Assembly: GCF_034424525.1 (NCBI RefSeq)
Contig: NZ_CP139979.1
Coordinates: 620,001-684,000, forward strand
DNA length: 64,000 bases
Source: Sphingobium yanoikuyae
Lineage (GTDB): Bacteria > Pseudomonadota > Alphaproteobacteria > Sphingomonadales > Sphingomonadaceae
Direction: 5' to 3'
This document shows, piece after piece, positions 59,870 through 64,000 of the stretch (position 1 is the stretch's first letter; each line of letters begins with the position of its first letter). A program made the translations under genes and the position numbers. The notes below the pieces were generated by a model. The model was not told where the DNA came from. It did no database searches and saw only the letters and a list, made by a program, of their open reading frames with translations.

Positions 59870-61699
59870 ATGAGCCGCCTGCGGGGGAATGCGAAATGGG
59901 CGCTGGGCAGCTTTGCGCTCGCCCTGGCGCTGCCGGTCGTCGCGCAGCAGGCGCCCGAATCGCTGTTGCCGCCCGGTTTTGGTGATCCGGCCCCGGCGCC
60001 GACCCCCACGCCCGCGCAGCCGGCCCGTCCGGCATCGCCCGCACCGGTCGTCCCGACCGTGCCGGTCACGCCGTCGCCGTCGGGCGAAATCGTCCAGCCG
60101 CTCGACCTGTCGGTCGCCAATGCGGTGGACAATGCCGCCGAGGCGATGAGCGCGGACGAACTGGCCGCTGAAAAGGCCAAATATGACCTGCCGCAGAGCG
60201 CCCGCCGCTCGCTCGACCGCATCGGCCCGCTGACGCCGGCCACGCGCGGCATGGAACCGGACGCCTTCGGCGCGGAATATGGCCCCTATCTCGCCACGCT
60301 GATGAAGCAGACCCATGCGCCGATCCTGTCGCGCTGGGCCTCCATCCTGCTGCGGCGCGCGCTGCTGAGCGCCACAAACACGCCGCGCGGCATCAATGGC
60401 GCTAACTGGGCGGCCGAGCGCGCTTGGCTGCTGCTGCGCATGGGCGAGGCGGATAGCGCCCGGCTGCTGGTGCAGAGCGTCGACCCCGACAAATATACGC
60501 CGCGTCTCTACGCGATCGCGATGCAGACCTATCTGGCGACCGCCGATCCTGCGGGCCTGTGCCCGCTGTCGGCGGGCGCGCTGCGCACCAGCAAGGAGCC
60601 GGGCTGGGACATGACGCGGGCGATCTGCCCGGCGCTGTCGGGCGATCAGGGTTCGGCCAGCGCTGCACTCAATCAGGCCCAGCGCAAGGGTGTGGTGCGC
60701 GGCATCGATTATCGCTTGGCCGAAAAGATGGTCGGCGCGGGCTTCAATGCGCGTCGTTCGGTCAAGATCGAATGGGACGGCGTCGATGGCCTCACCGCCT
60801 GGCGCTATGGCCTGGCGACGGCGCTCAACGTGCCGATCCCCGACGACATGTTCGGTAGCGTCGGCCCGCACGTCCGTGCTTGGGAAGCCCGCGCGCCGGC
60901 CCTGACCGCCGTGCGTCGCTTGCCGGGCAGCGAAGTCGCGGCGCGACTGGGCGTCTTCTCCAGCGAGGCGCTGGTCAATTTCTATGCCGAGCTGGGCAGC
61001 GAAGGCGATCTCGCGTCCGATCTGGCCGATCGCGTCGATGCGCTGCGCAATGCCTATTCCGGCCCGACTGCGGATGCCCGCATCCAGGCGATGCAGACGC
61101 TGTGGCGGGACAATGGCGCGCCCGATTATGTCGGCCTGATCGCCACGGCCCGCGCCGCCGCCGCACTGCCCGTGTCGCAGGCCGATGCGCGCGATGCCGC
61201 CAATCTGGTCGCGGCGATGCTGACAGCCGGCTATGATCGCAATGCGGCCCGCTGGGCACAGGCGATCGGCCAGATCGATGGCGATGGCGCGCAGGATTTC
61301 TGGGCCTTGCTCGCGGTCGGTGCCCCCAGCACAGTCGTCGACAGCGGCAGCAGCCGCATCTCCAGCTATGTCGGTGAAGCCGGCCCTGAGAAGGGACGGA
61401 TGCTGATCGCCGCACTGGCGGGCCTGTCGCGCCTGTCGGCCAATGATGCGGCCGTGCTGGCGCAGGATAATGGCTTCACCCTGGCCGCCAACAGCCGCTG
61501 GGCGCGCGCGATCGACGCCGCGTCGCAGCGGGGCGAGAAGGCGACCGTGGCGCTGCTCGCTGCCGTCGGCATGCAGGGTCGCGACTGGCATCGCCTGCCG
61601 CCCGGCCATCTCTATCATGTGGTGGCGGCGCTGCATCGCGTCGGGCTGGACCCGGAGGCGCGGATGATCGCGGCCGAGGCCCTGACCCGCCTGTCCTGA
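59870..61699 (+). CDS. Large exported protein of unknown function
   Basis: 609 residues. Signal peptide (KWALGSFALALALPVVAQQ), a long Pro/Ala linker, then an Ala-rich helical body with TPR-like spacing (AERAWLLLRMGEADSARLLVQSVDPDKYTPRLYAIAMQTYLATAD). I cannot name a family. It sits between the small membrane protein and a Xer recombinase and may act in the envelope. Confidence 0.75.
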   Translation: MSRLRGNAKWALGSFALALALPVVAQQAPESLLPPGFGDPAPAPTPTPAQPARPASPAPVVPTVPVTPSPSGEIVQPLDLSVANAVDNAAEAMSADELAAEKAKYDLPQSARRSLDRIGPLTPATRGMEPDAFGAEYGPYLATLMKQTHAPILSRWASILLRRALLSATNTPRGINGANWAAERAWLLLRMGEADSARLLVQSVDPDKYTPRLYAIAMQTYLATADPAGLCPLSAGALRTSKEPGWDMTRAICPALSGDQGSASAALNQAQRKGVVRGIDYRLAEKMVGAGFNARRSVKIEWDGVDGLTAWRYGLATALNVPIPDDMFGSVGPHVRAWEARAPALTAVRRLPGSEVAARLGVFSSEALVNFYAELGSEGDLASDLADRVDALRNAYSGPTADARIQAMQTLWRDNGAPDYVGLIATARAAAALPVSQADARDAANLVAAMLTAGYDRNAARWAQAIGQIDGDGAQDFWALLAVGAPSTVVDSGSSRISSYVGEAGPEKGRMLIAALAGLSRLSANDAAVLAQDNGFTLAANSRWARAIDAASQRGEKATVALLAAVGMQGRDWHRLPPGHLYHVVAALHRVGLDPEARMIAAEALTRLS

Positions 61700-61713
61700 C
61701 CCGGTCCGGGGCG

Positions 61714-62643
61714 ATGGATGATGATGCCGTCCTGATCGACCGCTTCCTCGAAATGATGGCGGCGGAACGGGGGGCGTCGCGCAACACGCTGCTTGCCTAT
61801 CGCACGGACCTTCAGGGCGCGGGCGAGATTGTCGGCGGGCTTGCCGCCGCCAGCCAGGATGCGCTCGGCCGGCTTGCTGGCGAATGGGCGCCGCTCGCCG
61901 CCTCCACCGTGGCGCGAAAGGCGTCCGCGCTGCGCGCCTTCTACGCTTTTCTGGAGGAAGAGGGGCTGCGCGCCGACAATCCCGGCGCGGCATTGCCCCG
62001 GCCGGTCACACGCCGGCCGCTGCCCAAGATATTGTCGTCGCAGGAGGTCGATTCGCTTTTTGCCCTGATCGCGCAGCGGGTGGAGACGGCGCATCCCGCG
62101 CCGCTCGACCTGCGGCTCTCGGCGCTGATCGAACTTCTCTATGGCTCGGGTCTGCGCGCAACCGAACTGGTTTCGCTGCCGCGCAAGGCACTGGCGGTTG
62201 ATCGCCCCTTCCTCATCATCAAGGGCAAGGGCGCGCGCGAACGGCTGGTGCCGATCTCCGACCGCGCCCGTGCTGCCGTCGCCACCTGGCTCGCCCATGT
62301 CCCGGCCGACAGCCCCTGGCTTTTCCCCTCAGGCAAGAGCCATGTCAGCCGCATCCGCCTCTATCAGCTGGTGAAGCAACTGGCCGCGGCGGCCGGCATC
62401 GCACCCGAACGGGTCAGCCCCCATGTGCTGCGCCATGCCTTTGCCACCCATTTGCTGGAGGGCGGGGCGGACCTGCGCGCGCTGCAATCGATGCTGGGCC
62501 ATGCCGATATCGGCACGACGCAAATCTACACCCATGTCGACAGCCGCCGGCTGGTCGAACTGGTCAACAGTCGGCACCCGCTGGCCGGCATGCAAGCCAG
62601 GATCGCGCATCCCCGCGTTGACGGCGACGCGTCCGCGCCTTAA
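61714..62643 (+). CDS. xerD: Tyrosine recombinase XerC/XerD
   Basis: Resolves chromosome dimers at dif. 309 residues. N-terminal SAM-like domain, then the catalytic set: Arg in [12 protein letters not shown] (about 146), [12 protein letters not shown] (about 238-249, His-x2-Arg-His-type), and the nucleophile in [10 protein letters not shown] (about 271). Length and [13 protein letters not shown] fit XerD, though XerC cannot be excluded. ATG 61714 lies 14 bases after the previous stop. No dif-like site is seen nearby. Confidence 0.9.
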   Translation: MDDDAVLIDRFLEMMAAERGASRNTLLAYRTDLQGAGEIVGGLAAASQDALGRLAGEWAPLAASTVARKASALRAFYAFLEEEGLRADNPGAALPRPVTRRPLPKILSSQEVDSLFALIAQRVETAHPAPLDLRLSALIELLYGSGLRATELVSLPRKALAVDRPFLIIKGKGARERLVPISDRARAAVATWLAHVPADSPWLFPSGKSHVSRIRLYQLVKQLAAAAGIAPERVSPHVLRHAFATHLLEGGADLRALQSMLGHADIGTTQIYTHVDSRRLVELVNSRHPLAGMQARIAHPRVDGDASAP

Positions 62644-62654
62644 CGCCATCCGCC

Positions 62655-63599
62655 ATGGTAAGCTTTCTCGAATTTGAAAAGCCGGTCGCAGAGCTGGAAG
62701 CCCGCATCATCGAACTGCGCCAGACGGCCTCCGTCGGCGACATCGACATCAGTGGCGAGATCAACACGCTGGAACAGCGTGCCGACAAGATGCTGTCGGA
62801 CATCTATGCCAAGCTGACGCCCTGGCAGAAGACGCAGGTGGCCCGCCACCCCGAACGCCCGCACTTCAAGGATTATGTCGCGGGCATGTTCGACAATTTC
62901 ATGCCGCTGGCCGGCGACCGCGCCTTTGCCGACGATCAGGCGATCATCGGCGGCTTCGCGACGTTGGGCGAGCGCAAGGTCATGGTCATCGGCCATGAAA
63001 AGGGCGACGACACTGCCAGCCGCGTCCGCCACAATTTCGGCATGGCCAAGCCCGAAGGCTATCGCAAGGCGATCCGCCTGATGGAACTGGCTGATCGCTT
63101 CGGCTTGCCGGTCGTCACGCTGGTCGATACCTCGGGTGCCTTCCCTGGCGTCCAGGCCGAAGAACGCGGCCAGGCCGAAGCCATTGCCCGTTCGACCGAA
63201 GCCTGTCTGGCGCTCGGCGTCCCCATGGTCGCGGCCGTGGTGGGTGAGGGCGGCTCGGGCGGCGCAGTGGCGCTGGCTGCGGCCAATCGCGTGCTGATGT
63301 TCGAACATGCCGTCTATTCGGTGATCTCGCCCGAAGGCTGCGCCTCGATCCTGTGGCGCACCGCCGACAAGGCCAGCGACGCGGCGACCGCGATGCAGGT
63401 CACGGCGCAGCATTTGAAGGGCCTGGGCGTGATCGACCGTATCGTCGTAGAGCCAGTGGGCGGCGCCCATCGCGAGCCGGTGCAGGCGATCGCCAACCTG
63501 GGCGCAGCCATCGGCGAGGAACTGGACGCGCTGTCCGGCCTCGAACCGCAGGCGCTGCGCACCGATCGCGCCGACAAGTTCCTGGCCATCGGTATCTGA
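62655..63599 (+). CDS. accA: Acetyl-CoA carboxylase carboxyltransferase alpha subunit
   Basis: 314 residues. [18 protein letters not shown] at the start, then [43 protein letters not shown] and [19 protein letters not shown], diagnostic for AccA. Part of the malonyl-CoA-forming complex; accD is not in view. Eleven bases after xerD. Confidence 0.97.
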   Translation: MVSFLEFEKPVAELEARIIELRQTASVGDIDISGEINTLEQRADKMLSDIYAKLTPWQKTQVARHPERPHFKDYVAGMFDNFMPLAGDRAFADDQAIIGGFATLGERKVMVIGHEKGDDTASRVRHNFGMAKPEGYRKAIRLMELADRFGLPVVTLVDTSGAFPGVQAEERGQAEAIARSTEACLALGVPMVAAVVGEGGSGGAVALAAANRVLMFEHAVYSVISPEGCASILWRTADKASDAATAMQVTAQHLKGLGVIDRIVVEPVGGAHREPVQAIANLGAAIGEELDALSGLEPQALRTDRADKFLAIGI

Positions 63600-63680
63600 C
63601 GTCAATTTCCCGGAACAGCATCCTGTCCTCGCTCGTTACGGCACGGTAACAGGGGGCAGGGTGTCAAGGATGGGAATGGA

Positions 63681-64000
63681 ATGAATCGGACATGGTTGTC
63701 GGCCGGCCTTGGCGTCGGCCTGATCGTCGCGGGCGTGGCGCCGGCGGTGCTGGGGCAGCAGCGGGCGATTCGCACCGTTTCCTCGATCAGCGCGCAGGAC
63801 AAGGCATCGGGTGCCAAGCAGCATCCCGAACTGCTCAAGGAATTTGGCGGCGCCTATGTGGGGCCGCAGGCGCGCTATGTGGAGTCGGTCGGACGCCGTA
63901 TCGCGGTCCAGTCGGGCCTCTCCAATGCGCAGGGCGATTTCACCGTCACCCTGCTCAACTCCCCGGTCAACAACGCCTTCGCCATCCCCGGCGGCTATGT
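63681..64000 (+). CDS. M48 family metalloprotease, N-terminal part (cut by window edge)
   Basis: About 106 residues visible from ATG 63681 and open at base 64000. Signal peptide (MNRTWLSAGLGVGLIVAGVAPAVLG), then YVESVGRRIAVQSGLSNAQGDFTVTLLNSPVNNAFAIPGGY, the segment that precedes HExxH in BepA/LoiP-type periplasmic proteases. The zinc motif lies outside the window, so activity is assumed. Confidence 0.8.
   Translation, partial: MNRTWLSAGLGVGLIVAGVAPAVLGQQRAIRTVSSISAQDKASGAKQHPELLKEFGGAYVGPQARYVESVGRRIAVQSGLSNAQGDFTVTLLNSPVNNAFAIPGGY

Overview
The window is ordinary, gene-dense chromosome from a GC-rich alphaproteobacterium, almost certainly a sphingomonad and probably Sphingobium. The evidence is the order rpsB-tsf-pyrH-frr-uppS-cdsA-dxr-rseP-bamA-skp-fabZ with no lpxD/lpxA (sphingomonads carry glycosphingolipids instead of LPS), the ppx-ppk-HdaA-DUF2066 block beside purM-purN, and typical sphingomonad palindromic repeats. 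I see no rRNA, tRNA, CRISPR array, insertion sequence or prophage. Names rest on motifs and family resemblance read by eye.

Layout. 1-5.1 kb (minus): a translationally coupled operon of DUF2066, HdaA, ppk and ppx. 5.3-7.4 kb (plus): purM and purN, purN with an extra C-terminal MmcQ/YjbR-like domain. 7.6-13.5 kb: a MipA-like porin, an S4 protein overlapping a SUV3-type helicase with a disordered tail, and an M23 peptidase behind a CtrA-like box. 13.5-23.1 kb: surface-biogenesis genes, namely two nucleotidyltransferases, a flippase, two outer-membrane barrels, and a tight operon of a TagF-like polyol-phosphate transferase, a CDP-alcohol phosphatidyltransferase and a HIT protein. A small AT-richer islet with two unknown genes lies inside. 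23.4-33.7 kb: sdhB, a PaaI thioesterase, zapE, then mdh-sucD-sucA-sucB-lpdA without sucC. 33.7-45.9 kb: a GGDEF cyclase, enoyl-CoA hydratase and gph, then glmU, a phosphoesterase, glmS, a GNAT-nitrilase fusion, icd, psd and pssA. 46.2-57.6 kb: translation factors and envelope biogenesis, ending with rpmE. 57.6-64 kb: a candidate small RNA, aroB/aroK, two genes of unknown function, a Xer recombinase, accA and the start of an M48 protease.

Functionally the window combines the TCA cycle (sdhB, mdh, sucDAB, lpdA, icd), envelope building (glmU, glmS, uppS, cdsA, psd, pssA, rseP, bamA, skp, fabZ, accA) and polyphosphate/replication control (ppk, ppx, HdaA). The most interesting items are: (i) a probable minus-strand sRNA at about 57.64-57.78 kb with C-rich single-stranded segments and a strong terminator; (ii) the 20.5-23.1 kb operon, which with the nearby free-standing cytidylyltransferase looks like a split version of the inositol-phosphate cytidylyltransferase/DIPP-synthase system joined to a teichoic-type polymerase; (iii) the PurN fusion; (iv) related TGC...GCA dyads upstream of sdhB and mdh.
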